Origin: Bolinopsis microptera | Lineage: Eukaryota; Ctenophora; Tentaculata; Lobata; Bolinopsidae | DNA length: 64,000 nt | Reading direction: 5' to 3' | NCBI RefSeq assembly: GCF_026151205.1 | Contig: NC_087072.1 | Location: 15,949,669 to 16,013,668, forward strand | Made by a program: the position numbers and the translations under genes | Shown: one piece after another, positions 45,322 through 58,600 of the stretch | Position numbering within the stretch: position 1 is the first letter of the stretch | How the letters are laid out: every line of letters starts with the position of its first letter | Notes under the pieces: generated by a model | What the model was told of the DNA's origin: nothing | What the model saw: the letters and a program-made list of their open reading frames with translations, nothing else | Database searches by the model: none

Positions 45322-46113
45322 ATGACTTGTTGTGAGTCCGAATCACCTATTACTCCTAAAAGGAGACGTTCATTCGAAAAATCTACCTCTGAAAACGGAC
45401 TTAATTTATCAGAGGAGCCAGTTTTGATTCCCTTACTCGAAGATTTGGCTATATGGCTGTCTGGTTTTCTTTACACCGAAATCGCCCCCGAAAATTTCAT
45501 AGAACTTTTTGAAGACGGGTCAAGGTTTTGTAAATTGGCCTCGATACTCCATGACAAAGCGGTTGAGTACAAAGAGACGACTCAGCATTCACACCCACTA
45601 CCGAGCTATGCTATCAGAAAATGGTACGAAACCCCCAAAAAAGGTTCATTTTTCTGCAGAGATAATGTCTGCAAATTTATAAACTGGTGTAAACACTTTG
45701 GAGTGTCAGAGATATGCTTGTTTGAATCAAATGATATCGTGGAACACAAATCAGTTCGAGCTTTAAGAAATGTACTCATTTGTTTGTTGGACGTCGGTAA
45801 AATCGGTGTAAAACACGGAATCGAGCCCAGCGAACTTGTTAGAATAGATCTCGAAATAGAGCAGGAAATTCAGGCTGAACTACTTCGTGTGAAGAACTCT
45901 GCATTGCCAACACGAAAGACCGCCATTCCAAGGAAGAACATTCCAAGGAAGAACTCCTCTCTTAACTCCTCCCTCGCTTCTTCATCTGAACCCCCGTCCA
46001 GCGAAGAAGAAGAAGAAGAAGAGGAAGAAAGACCTGAACCTGTTTCTAGTCCTGAACCAGACGAAGAGGAATTGGAGAGGATCAGACTCAAACTCCTAAC
46101 TCTTGAAGAGCAG
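45322..46113 (+). CDS. GAS2-family exon D: calponin-homology domain
   Basis: 264 codons from ATG 45322 to CAG|gtactt, phase 0. Residues about 38-165 form a single type-3 CH domain, as in GAS2 (DLAIWLSGFL, FCKLASIL, FFCRDNVCKFINWCKHFGV, CLFESNDIVEHK, VLICLLDVGKIGVKHGIEP). A Lys/Ser linker and a Glu run follow, ending LTLEEQ. Joined to the GAR exons at 60270 and 62689 it gives a protein of about 335 residues, close to vertebrate GAS2. GAS2 proteins link actin (CH) and microtubules (GAR). An acceptor AG lies 14 bases before the ATG and is followed by GCTATG, as before exon A. The intron to the GAR exon is 14 kb. Confidence 0.9.
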
Positions 46114-46777
46114 GTACTTTCCCCCATTCTGTTATTGATTTGATCGCTGGCTATGTGCTTGTCTCTCCAGAATGTTGAGATCCACTGACCACTTTTATTC
46201 ATTCAGAATGTTACATTTTTTATTTTATTTTTTATTTTATTATAATCTATGGACTCCGTGAACGTTCTGGCACGTGTATGTGCTTGTGATGATTATTCTG
46301 TATATTCTACATACATCGGTGATGGTGCTTGCCTGAGCTCTTATCAATAACTTCACTATCGGTTATACTCCAGTGGTTGCGCCACATTTCCGAAGACTTA
46401 AAAGTGAGCCCCTTTTCTACTTCAGCTTGGAGTTCATAATCTAATATCATGCATGACGTAAGCTGGAATCCTATTACAAGGTCATATTGAGGGAGGAGGG
46501 TTTTTATGAAACGGGGCCGGGTCACAGTATTTTATGCACAATTTATTAATTGTTCAAATTACCTAATTGGGGGAGTATTGAACTATAATCACCTTCTATT
46601 ACATTAGAGCCAACATTGGCTGGGGGGGGGTCAACCTCATTTTACCTCATGAGGCCAGCCAAAAAAGGCAAAATTGGGATGAGGTAAAATGAGGTAAAAT
46701 GAGGTAAATAAATCTAGTTTTCTAAGCCTTTTTTAGAGACAAAAAAGGTTTATTCGAAGTCATTATACTATAATTCG

Positions 46778-47401
46778 GCAGTATCGAGATAGCCCGACCA
46801 CTGTCCGCGGACAACTGTCCGCGGACACCTGTCTACCAGATCATATTACTGCATAATAACAGTATCCCCTGAATCAAGCAACAGGTGTTTGTGAATAGTT
46901 GATTGGTTACCAGATCATATGAATGGTATGTATGGTATCTTGGATGCAATTAGTTACGACTAGCATAATTAATTGTAGCATAGTAAATTACTGGATCAAA
47001 CTATTGATTACGATTCAAATGTGGTCTCTCGGATATAATTAGTTACGAATAATATTGATGGGGCTGAGTTCATCCGTTTCGTTTTCTCTGAGAGCATAGT
47101 TGTAGTTGTTCAAGAAGGAGTTGATGATAGAAATGATTGATGCAGTCTGATAATAGTTATTGATTATTCTTTATATATTGCATGATGTGAACTGATCTCG
47201 TAAGGTTGCTTAATCGTTTGATAAGCCTTGACACCACCGCTGATTGAAATTCGCGAGCGATGATGTGAACCCTGCTTGATTCAGGGGATGATGTGAACCC
47301 TGCTTGATTCAGGGGATACTGTTATTATGCAGTAATGATCTGGTAGACAGGTGTTCGCGGACAGTTGTCCGCGGACAGTGGTCGGGCTATCTCGATACTG
47401 C
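46778..47401. mobile_element. 624-bp element nested in the foldback left arm
   Basis: Terminal inverted repeats of about 100 bp start GCAGTATCGAGATAGCCCGA and include TGTCCGCGGACA palindromes. Exact 10-bp duplications CTATAATTCG flank it (46768-46777, 47402-47411). A 9-11 bp duplication with long inverted repeats suggests a Mutator-like (MULE) nonautonomous element. Confidence 0.85.
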
Positions 47402-48059
47402 CTATAATTCGGGGCTGTGCATGGTCTCCCATGATATTTAATGGTTTATTAGGGGTGATGTGGTCCCTGGGAAGGGGCATTCCCAGTTTAACCTACTTAC
47501 TCTCCAAACTTGGGGTAAATAAAACTTCGCATTATAATTATTATTTATGAAAAGAAAATTGAACATTTCAATTTCCATGATCCATTAGGATATTGTTAAT
47601 AGCACTTGCTAAGTTTTGTAAAGGAATTAGCAATAACTTTAGTGTCACTTTGGCAGTTGCCAATTTATGGGGATATTTCCGCATTGCATGACATGGACCA
47701 TTTAAATAATATCTTAATTTGATATTGCGATTATCGAGTCACTCTGAAACAAATTGTGTCTAACTAGACCAAATGTAAACAACAGTTGTGTATGGAACTG
47801 GATTGGATATCTACATGAATTTAGTCGAAATTGCATAGTGAAAGGTCATTTTATAATAAATTACTCATATAAACTCATACTTCATACAATTCTAAGTTCT
47901 TATGTTTCGCTGTAGAATAAAGGGCGGTTCAAAAAAACCACCTTTCGTTGAAATAATTAGATATCACCTCTAATTAGTTGCTCTATAGGGTCGGGAACAA
48001 CCAAAAATGTTTTTGTGTCTCTTAGGTTTCGTATAATATTGACTTGGGCCACGCCCACA

Positions 48060-49700
48060 TTTTTCACCAATTTTTAACAGGTAAAATTCTCTAAATCGTC
48101 AATTTAGTCACGAAGGAGTATGGAAGGAGTTCTAAATGTGTGCTCCTCTAATTTAAACAGTAGGAAATGGTTAACTTTAGTCGAGGTTTCAGGTCTCTAC
48201 AATGTCGGGAAGTTCCTGCAGAAATTTTCGCATTGCGCCGAAGCGCAAGATTCACAGCACCAAAAGCGAAGGTCGTAGAGACATGAGACCTTGACTAAAG
48301 TTAACCATTTCATACCATTGCTGTAAGAGTATGCCACTTTCAGAGTCCTGAACACACTCCTACAGCTCTTAATCGTCAATTATATGAATTTTACCTGTTA
48401 AAATATATCATCTTTAACTGATGTCAATTTAGTTTAACACTGTTAATTTTTTTTTAAACATAATACTTCACACCAAACTAACGCACAATATGATAGTATA
48501 AAAAAGGAAGGTTTTCCTTGGATTCCAAATTCAACTTTGATTATATCCTGGCACTGATTATCATTTCTCGATTGTTCTCCATTTTCCAATGCAGTCAGCA
48601 AGTTCCAATTAAGGTAGACTAGGTTTTCGAATCTTCATATTATGTTCAGAAGCAGGCCAGAAGGGGTTGTTACCAGAGGAATATCTTCTTGGAACAAGGG
48701 AATTAATGAGGTCTTCATTTATAACTCGTCAGTGACAGTCCGGACAGGATGAGCATTGACGAGATCCACTGATTACTTCATAGCTCGTCATTGATAGGAT
48801 CAGTATTAAATGAGGTCGAATGATTATTTCATAGCTCGTCACTAACTGGATCAGCATAACATGACTAACAACTAACGAGGTCCAGTGATCTCTTGCTGAT
48901 ACGTCAAGACAAGATCAGTAAATAGCTAAAAATATCGAAAAAAATTAGCTTAGAAATTACAGAGTACAAATTCCTTCTTCACAACTAACTCTTCGGCCTC
49001 ATCTTTTTAAATCACTCATTCCCTCTGAAACAAGATAATGCTTAGGACTAGGAGGAACTTAGTTAAATTCTTGTATGATTCAGTAAGAGGAAAATTCCTT
49101 AGTAAGCTAACATTCTTTTGTAGGATGTTACCACTTATCATATCTGTTATCCAGCATAATCCCACAACTAGACCCTCTTATTCTTGAGTCTTGACAATGA
49201 CAGTAGCAATGTACACTATTTTGATGCTCGGTCCAGGTCTCCAAGAAAACCTTCCTTTTTATATTCTCATATTGTGTGTTAGTTTGGTGTGAAGTATTAT
49301 TTTCTTTTTTAGAACTAACAGTGTTAAACTAAAATGATATCAGTAAAAGATGATATATTTTAACAGGTAAAATTCATATAATTGACGATTAAGAGATATG
49401 GGAGTGTGTTCAGGACTCTGAAAGTGGCATACTCTTATAGCAATGGTATGAAATGGTTAACTTTAGTCAAGGTCTCATGTCTCTACGACCTTCGCTTTTG
49501 GCGCTGTGAATCTTGCGCTTCAAGCGCAATGCGCAAATTCCTGCAGGAACTTCCCGACATTGTAGAGACCTGAGACCTCAACTAAAGTTAACCATTTCTT
49601 ACTGTTTATATTAGAGGAACACACATTTAGAACTCCTTCCATACTCCTTCGTGACTAAATTGACGATTTAGAAAATTTTACCTGTTAAAATTTTTGCCGA
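48060..49700. repeat. Inner inverted arms with hairpins inside each arm
   Basis: Each arm contains its own smaller inverted repeat: AAATGGTTAACTTTAGTC facing GACTAAAGTTAACCATTT (about 48167-48311 left; mirrored 49450-49598 right). The transcript could fold into a long double-stranded RNA. Confidence 0.7.
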
Positions 49701-52700
49701 AATTTACCTCATTTTACCTCATGAGGCCAGCCAAAAAAGGCAAAATTGGGATGAGGTAAAATGAGGTTGACCCCCCCCCTTGGCTCTAAAATATCTTCAG
49801 GGGTTTGGGGAAATTCTTACTTTTGACGATTAAGACAACATGAAACCTCGAAAATACGACCTGTGTACCTGACTCTTAACCTCTAAAACACCGAACACAA
49901 GTTCCAATATGTAGAAGTAGGACTGACTCTCACCAAATAAGCTTCCATATTTGGCCTTATCACAACTGACACGTACAATCCGGACACATACCGAGGAAGT
50001 TATCCTGATGAGAATTTTCTGACGTCTCTTGTCAGTTCATAAAATAGATCTGACTGCCTGGGAAAGCGTTACAATCTTATAGTTTACAAGTGCCCTTGCT
50101 CAACTTGTGCAAATTACCCATCCTAATTTTGGAGAGTTGACTAAACCAAGACATTGTTAATCCTTCCCAGCTCGTAGCAGCCCAGTAGGTTAATTATACT
50201 GAAGTTTTAAGGAGAAGTACTACATTATTCTCATTGTTCCTCGAGATATAGGTAGTTTACAAAGAGGTGATATGAGTTGACAGCTTGTAGAGTATTGTTA
50301 TACATCGAGCCATTAGTCGCTGACAATGCAATTATTGCCTTGCATACCGCTTATTAACAAGACGATAATATGCACTGTCGAGGTAGATGCAAGCCCAGGC
50401 TTGATCCTAATTTTCATCCAACAGTACAATCCCAGACCGGCAGCTGTAATAACACTACCACGGAACTGCTACACGTAGACTACGATAGACAGCGGTTCGC
50501 TCACAATTACCACTTTTCACAGCACAGCACTGACCACCAATCCGGAGAGCCGATTTTCAATTAGGCCTCAACCGGAAATTCGGCCAATTATAATCGGAAT
50601 TTACCGTTTGTCTGCGTGTGCAACGTGATCAGGAGTAAGCCGGCTCAGTAATCTCCAGAAATTTTGAAATTTTTGAGAGGAATAATCTTGTAGTGCAGCT
50701 CTGTTGAAGAGTGTTTTGAACAAAATCAAGTAGGAATTAATGATTTTAACATGTACATTTTGATCGGCATTAGTATCAGGCACGCTTTAGCAAACTTCTC
50801 GTAAGGAGGCTTGTAACAAAAGAAGGGCGTGCAATTTTTAACATCGCCATATATTTATTAAATTTAATGTTATCAAGCTCCAATTGGAGCCGACTGAAAC
50901 CATGTCGGTTTGAAATGCAGAACTTACAACCTCACGTTCCAGCGTATTATATCACATGCCAGCTGCATCTGCCAACATCGACATAACTTCAGACTATCAC
51001 GATACAATAACACCCGGTTTAAAAGTTTGAAAAATCTTAGGGCGGTCATTGTGATTGTTTCGAAATAATTTAAATTCTTGAGATACTTAAACCACATGCT
51101 TGATAGCTTGTGCACTAACTTGAGACTCAGGTGGCATTTGGACGGAACTTTTGCATGTGTATCAAAGTAGACCTCCACCAGGTTAAAATTCAAATTTCTC
51201 AGGAATTAAATTTCACGTACTCTCTTGAGGCATTACTTTTGAAGTCTACAGAATATGTCACATAATTATAAGTTTACGTAAAATCATGGCAGTATTAGTT
51301 GACATGACAAACGCACCGGCATCTTCCCTGTCAAAACAATAACAACCGGATTCGTGAAGTGTCCCGAAATATCATCACATCTTATTAGATCATCGACTAT
51401 AAATGATGTACCTCAGGCGAGTTTTTTAACCCTGGCCAATCATGACACTGAATTATCACCGTATTCAATCAACCCACGGTGTACTAATATTGTTTATTTT
51501 ACCAATATTAGATCGTGTAGTACACTGAAAGTGTAGTTCACTGAAAGCTCGCGTTTCCTCCTAAACAGTCCTACCGAGTCTCTACTACCGGATATTATCC
51601 CTGGAATCATTATCTTATCATGAGACTGATAAACAGCGAACCTCTCCGGGATCTAATATTAGATCGATTGCGGTAAAATACAAAAAACCTTCCGCACTAC
51701 TTTCCGGAATGATCATGCTTTACACCGTTTGTAAGAAAGCAATTGAGCCGTTCTAAAAATAGAATACTTGGACTTTTCAATTGCAGATCTTTAAAATGTT
51801 TCATGAAGATCGGAGATGACTGTCAATAAATTGACCTGCGTGGGGGGAATCCTCCTTGAATATTGGGAAGCACACGAGATTTCCAGCTAGTGCCGATCCT
51901 GCGGTCCGTCCAGTCTCTAATGCATGCCAATAAGTAACTTGGTTCACTTCTGTCCCATTTCATACCACTTTCTAATTTCATTTGTAATGTGGTCTTGGCA
52001 CGCTTCCCTCTAAATCCACTTCAAAGCTATTTCCAACTTCAAATAAAACGTCTTGCTATGTATCCCGTGAAACATAAGACTTGAAAAAAAAAGGAATTGT
52101 GCAGCACAGAAATTGAATACAGCTGGATCTTGTCTCGATATATCAGAGAAAGACAGACTGTCGGTGTTAAAGGTTAATAAACTAATAATGTCCAGTCTGC
52201 AACTCGACTATAACCTAGACACAGTGATATGTGGTTACTGGTTAGCGGTTACACTGTGTGATTGTGCACCGCACCCTACACGCAACGAGGAGTTTTGGAG
52301 CCGCTTGATTTTGAGAATATGTGAAATTTATAACAGACCAAAATTACTGACTGTGTGTATAAACTCACCACATTTTCAAATTCAGTTAACCCCGCTCAAA
52401 AGTGTGTTGCCATAACTGGTAAACCCTAGTTCATTCACAGCTTTATTATAAGAGCGCTACCAAATTAGCTCCACATAATATGGGCATCCTGAATCGAATA
52501 CCACCGCTGATATATTTACCTATTAAATTCAATTAATACCAATTGTGGTACGGCTCATGTCTGTCCCTGAACAGAGGGCGGTCTACTCACCTTCCTGCAC
52601 CTTCTGGTTCTCTTGTCTAGTCGCCTCTCTACTATCTCCACAACTCTCTTTTAACACTCTCCACCACTCTCTAGAAGCTCAGTAACTTGACCTGTAGTAA

Positions 52701-53524
52701 TCCCAGGGTAGGGCTGGTACCCACTACCCTACCTAGTAATCGGGTAATCCTGACAATTGACAATCCGTATTTAGTGTTCGGTTTTCTGGAGCGTATTTAG
52801 AAAGTCTCAATTTAGAAAGTCTCGATATTCTGATGATAATCTGGTTACTTAACCATTTAGTCGTTAGTGAGGGGAGAGTGCATGGTTAGGGTTCTGATAG
52901 AGGTGAGGAATAATGAGGATCCTGGGGAACCTTGATCAGCTCATTGGAGTTGGTAATCTGTAATGACTAATAGCTTGTAATCTGTAATGACTAATGAGTA
53001 ATGAACGATTAGGTTTTGTACCTTTGCACCGTGAAATATGTTAACATAGCATTAGCCTGCTTCTCCCATCCAGTCTACAGGAAGTCTAATAGCTAACTCC
53101 TAGCTGCAGCGAGCATTTTACTGCAGACAAAGAAAATACAGTGTAATTCACTGTCTTTGCATCATTAGTAATACGATGGTCATTGTTGTAGGTAGATTTC
53201 GACCATTGTAGGTACGTCATTTGAACAGACTTGCAGTCTTTGGTCATGGATATTAAATGTCTGACTTATTCATTAAGATATAAATGTAGCCCCATGAAAG
53301 ACTGTACTCAAGATACAGTGTTAGGCATTAAAATAGGGCAAGAACCAAAGCTGTCAATCTTCTGAGCTCCGGTATTTCCCGCTTTTTCATAATCACATCC
53401 AGATTGGAAGTCGTAGAGCTACCATTTTCAAACTCATCCACTCTGCTGAGTCTGCCCTCATGAAACACAAGTGAGCTGTGTCTGCAGCATGGAATCTGCT
53501 GTAAACCCACGTAATCCTCTGCCG

Positions 53525-53563
53525 GGTGTGTACGTGTGTGTGTGCGTGTGTGTGTGTGTGTGT
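53525..53563. repeat. (TG)n microsatellite
   Basis: Interrupted TG repeat with C substitutions. Confidence 0.9.
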
Positions 53564-54589
53564 ATTGCACGTGTTGTGCGTGGTAACAGCACGTGTTATA
53601 TGTTATTGTATTCACACACTTAGTCTAATGTAAATATTTACCTAAACCAGGAAGTATATTAGTGTGTACTTGCCTTGAAATGTCGTCCCCTGTTTTTCAC
53701 ATGATATACGTGATCATGGGACCGAATGAAGTACAGTGATTACTCCGAAAATAACTAATGTAGTTATATTCATCTTCAAAACATGCATAATGTGCTTCAT
53801 TTTACATCATTTTCACACGGTCACTAAGTGTTAAACATTTCATACGTTATTTTCAAACAATGTAAATTGAATATCAATTGAGATGGTCACACACTTTCCA
53901 AAATATCATGTTTTGATTATGTGTAACACACGTTTCGCTAGACGGCGTCCAAAAAGTGCCAAACCCAAACATACCGAATATATTAATATAAGCTCACATA
54001 AGCTTGCACGTAAGCTTGCACGTGCATTTAATAAGTTATTATATGCTCATTTCATTAGACGACGATTAGGTATAATGATTGGTTATAATGAGTCCGCCGT
54101 CAGGACGATCAGGGTGCTTTCACTTGCTGACCCCTGCTTGAAGAGTGCCTGAAGTTGAGGAGTAAGTCTGAAGAGAGAATGTCTGCATAAAGTTTTAGCG
54201 ATAGTCTGATGAGGTAGTGTGAAGTTTTGGAGGTTATAAAATATAGACAGGGTAGTCTAGTTGGTTGGATATAAACTGCCTAAACTGATAACCCTGAAAC
54301 AGTCAGTTCCTGCCCGGAAGAGAACAGGGAACCACTAAAACTATCTCTTGGTTATAAACTGTCTAAAGTCTAAACTGATAACCGTCCTGAAACGTGGGTT
54401 TCGGAATTCCGTGCACTATACCGATCACTTTGAAATCCCTATCTCGAACATTCTGCCAACTAAAACCATCACTCGGTTATAACCAAAGTTGGATGTACAC
54501 ATGTAAGCGCTGAACTCTGACTTTGACCTATCATCAAGTTAAACTCTAACTACCGTTATCTGTTAGTTAAACTCACCACAGAGAACCAC

Positions 54590-54594
<5 letters not shown>

Positions 54595-54638
<44 letters not shown>
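54595..54638. repeat. (GA)n microsatellite
   Basis: About 21 GA units; complementary to the (CT)n tract 170 bp downstream. Confidence 0.95.
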
Positions 54639-54640
<2 letters not shown>

Positions 54641-54806
54641 ATCTCCAGTGACAGGGTGGGGTGCCAAGCTTTTAACTGCCCCTTATCTCTATTCTCTCTC
54701 TCGCACTTTGTGTCCCGACTCCCCTGACTGTATTTCTAACTGTCCGCTCCTAATTATGCTGGAGATCCTGTCATCACTGGTTGTAGTCAGATCACCCTGC
54801 TGCTTC

Positions 54807-54808
<2 letters not shown>

Positions 54809-54850
<42 letters not shown>
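54809..54850. repeat. (CT)n microsatellite
   Basis: About 20 CT units followed by GAGAGAG, so it can also fold on itself. Confidence 0.95.
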
Positions 54851-54853
<3 letters not shown>

Positions 54854-57800
54854 AGAGTTAACTTACTAAACTTTACAACTTACTAAACTTACCCCTTTTG
54901 TGTCAGGGATCTCCCATCTCAGTCTGGAAAGAGGGGTTTTTGTGAGTGTATTACTCAGTTTCTATTTATACCACGTTGCTGCGAGGGAATATTTCTCTGG
55001 CCTTAGAGGGAGTTCGGGAGGTATTTTGTGTTGTATGTGCCAGCCAATGAATTTACTGGGTTTCCAAGTGACTAACCAATCAGGCCTTGTTCCAGCGCCC
55101 ACGTGCTCTTCTCATGCACACGTGACTGCTGTTGACAAGCGTCAACACCTGCAGAGTTGAGCGGATTGGAGCGGACTCGCTGTTGGACTGTATTACCTAA
55201 TACTAGATATTAGAGGGTATATCTGCGTCAGTGGACTCATTCCGGTTAAATATCCTTAATAGGAGTTTTGATCCAGCCCTTGTCATCCTACGTTTTTAGA
55301 CTGATGGGAAGAATGAACATGGTATTTATAAGCGTCATATTGATTGGTTATAGAGGAAGTGGGTGATGTCATCTGCACGCTTGCGTAAACATGGGGAACA
55401 TTGACCATGTTATTATTGTAGGAACAAAAGAAGAGTTATTTTAAGTGAAGAGTTACAACTACAATTCAAGATACATTGTTCATAAGTAAACAATACTTGG
55501 TACACAAAGTAGTCTTTATTTTGACAGCAGAGGACACAGACTAACCTGTGATAACAATTAGACAATTAATTAGACAACTAGTTAGCTAATACGGCGAGAT
55601 AATACTGTATCTAAGACTTAAGAGGGCTGACTTCAAGGAGGTTAGGGCGACTTCTTCAAGTAGTGCATATCATTTATATTAGTGTCTGTAGAATACACAA
55701 CCTCAACGGTGCTTTGTTGGATTGTGGACACCCTAGAGGTTAGCCTAAGAGATGCCTATTTGGAGAGATGTTACATTAACTGAAGATTATAAAGCGAGGC
55801 GGGTGTTTGTAAAATAGAGGGCTACCAACCGGGCTGGTAATGGTTTATGCAATATGCATCTCACGTGTAGTTCCCGTATCTCCAAGTAGAGAATAAGAAT
55901 GAGTATCTTCCAGTACCAATGAGTCCCCGCCAAATATAGCCCTTTCGCAGATTCAATCTTTATACACTTCAAGTCAAGGTTAATACCCTTCTCTTCACTT
56001 ACATTGACAATATGATGATCTTGACCTCTGCATAATGTATAAGCACCTAGCTTGTGCCCTGCCCCTCCCAAAGCCCTATAGAAACATTTGAGAGCACACT
56101 GGCTAAATTAGGAATAACACGGTGTATTATTCTTAACATCCTGAGCCAGTTCTCTTCCTCTTCCTCTTTGAGTCCGCTGTATTACCGGAGATACAGCCTG
56201 GTAGTGGTTATGAAGAGTGTTGCGGGGTACTTCTTAGTAACGAGTCACGTGGGAATGTGTGCGGGAATGTGCGTGTAAACCCACCCTGTGTAAACCCAGT
56301 GTGTCCCGGCAGTGTGTAAAGGTGTGTAAGGTTGTCATGGTGATGTCAGAGTGTGTGGTAGTGTGTGGGCTAGCAAGCAGAGTTGCGTGACTAGGGAGCT
56401 AACTGGTTCACTGTTCAGCTGAGTAGATATGAGGTAACTTCCTTCTCACAAGTTTACTATTATATTGGCCGAGTCTGGAATACTTTTAAGGCATAATGGT
56501 CTTCAATTTTCAAATATATACAAAGATGATGATATGCTTTTGACTCACCCTTCCGGTCAAAGAGGGTGTCAAAATAAGTTTCTTTCTTGTAACATTTTTT
56601 TTAAATACAGAGCTTTTATTTTGATGTGTTTTGAACATAAGTCATAGGTCACAAATATTGCTAATAGTGAACAGTAAATGTGGCTAGATATAATAGCCAG
56701 TATTTAATAAAGCTATAGTGAATAGTAAATAATAAATGAGACTAACATTGAGTAAAGCGATAGTAAATGTTGAAACTTATTATTAATGACCCCTTCACTC
56801 TGTCACATACAGACAAAAAATCATCAGAAAGGTGGTGAAAAGGAGGCTATGAGTAGGGTTACAAAACTTTCCTAACTTCCATATAAGGAAAAAGGAAGCA
56901 TATCTTTAAGTTTCTGCTTTGATCTGCTGTAAAGGGGTAGGGAGAGTATCTGCTAGTCTCTTGATATGCTGTAACCAGACTGTAATATTAAATGGGGCGT
57001 GGGTGTGACCAGAAAATAGCTTTATTTCAACTCTTTAACTGGCCGCTTCTCCACTTCCTCATCAAAGAGAAACTACTTTTGAACTTTTAAAAACGCAGTT
57101 TTGAATTTCAGTGTCGCTGCTTCATGTCCACCGAAACTCCAGAACGTTTTACGTCACAGTCCCTCATTCTCCACATTCAGATGCAGCGGGGGAGTAGTAG
57201 CTCCTGTTGCTTCCCGCAAATGTGTCAAGAACTTGACTAGACTTTGTGACTTGTACCAACCTAGACTTTGTGAAGTGTTTAATGTGAGACTTTGTGCTGG
57301 CAGACTGCCAGAAGTAGGGCCCCGGTTTAGCATGTAGTTAAGGAAGTACAGAATTAGTGTACACATAACTGTTTGGTGCGGGTGTATTATTACTCAGCAG
57401 TACTAGCAGTACTAGTAGTAGTACTAGTAGTATAGGTTAGTATATAGCTACTTGTCCCCCAGTGTGTATGTACTGTGTGTATTACAGAGCAGCATCTCTC
57501 AAAGGGGTGTTGTGAAATATTTGTAGGTCCTTAGCACAGAGGGAATTAACGAGAATATGTGAGACTAAGTACAAAGTGACCCTCAACTGTTTGTCACATT
57601 AACCAGGATGATATAGTGAACTACTCGCTCAGCTGTCAGAATACTGATCAGATACACTGGTATGGACTGTCATGTGTAGGTACATCTTCTAGATATTATC
57701 TAGCAGTACGACATACGAATTAGCTATCGGAGCCACTTGTAGTTAGGGCGGCTCCTGCGTTCCTTGAGGATGTCCTGAAAATGTGACAGAGGAATTTGTC

Positions 57801-58532
57801 TTTAGAGGAATGCAGCTGATTGAGGTTTTAGTGGCAGTTAGTTGACTTCGGAATTCGGATAGGAAATATACGTATTAGGGTATTATTTGTATGGTATAGA
57901 AATCTGAAGGGTGGTCACTGGTCATTATTATGTTTCAGCTTGGTATGTGAAAAGTCTCCTGGTAGAGATGCACAACAAATTGATCACTACATCACCCGAC
58001 TCCCCTGGCTATAAGAACCATACATTGTAGGCCATTACTTGCCTGTACGTGAGGGAAGAGGGTTCACTGTAATCTGGGAAAGTAATGAATCTCCCCAATC
58101 TTACATACTCTCAGTAGCACTTGTAGATGTGGTTGCAGCAGCGCACATAAACCTGCACCCTACCCACTACCCAAGTATTAACATGGGCGCAGCACAGTGA
58201 CAACAGCAACACAGTTGATTCCGTTGTAAATTAAATACGTTCTCCACCACTTCAACAAGTCAAGAAACCGGCTATACTTCTGCTGAGTGAGACCGTGTTT
58301 TCTATTTTTATGCACATAGTTGACGGGTACTGGTTGTGTACTAATATACACTCCACTGAGAGAGATATAGAGAGAGAGAGAGTGCGGGGTAGAAGCACAC
58401 ACAGACAGTGATTATTGTGTTTGGGAGGACTCAGTGCTGGGAGAACATGTCCTGCTGGTGTGTATATTGTGGGTATTATCTACTGTACCACCTGATACCT
58501 GTCACTTATCTCCTGTCACAAGATGTAATCAC

Positions 58533-58600
58533 TGAGATATCACGTGGTCTATCATTGAGATATCACGTGGTCTATCATTGAGATGTCATGTGGTCTGCTA
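58533..58600. repeat. 23-bp tandem repeat, three copies
   Basis: Unit beginning TGAGATATCACGTGGTCTAT repeats three times, the last diverged. The first two copies carry CACGTG (E-box); the last reads CATGTG. Confidence 0.8.

Larger units (their letters stand above)
46604..49789. mobile_element. 3.2-kb foldback element with long inverted arms
   Basis: The outer ends read TTAGAGCC(AA) inward, then a G-run and TCAACCTCATTTTACCTCAT on both sides (46604-46710 and 49695-49789). The inner arms match over about 460 bp (48060-48521 and 49241-49700) around a 719-bp spacer. The left arm carries about 1.35 kb not present on the right, including the nested element 46778-47401. A TA target duplication is possible. 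No transposase frame seen. Confidence 0.8.

Noticed and set aside
48197-49573. Two matching 60-codon frames in opposite arms (MTIK...)
   Set aside because: They are the two copies of an inverted repeat and carry no domain; the matching frames follow from DNA identity.
52113-52415. 100-codon open frame in the GAS2 intron
   Set aside because: No splice borders, no recognised domain, composition like intron; chance frame.
53883-54152. 89-codon open frame
   Set aside because: No supporting signals and no recognised domain.
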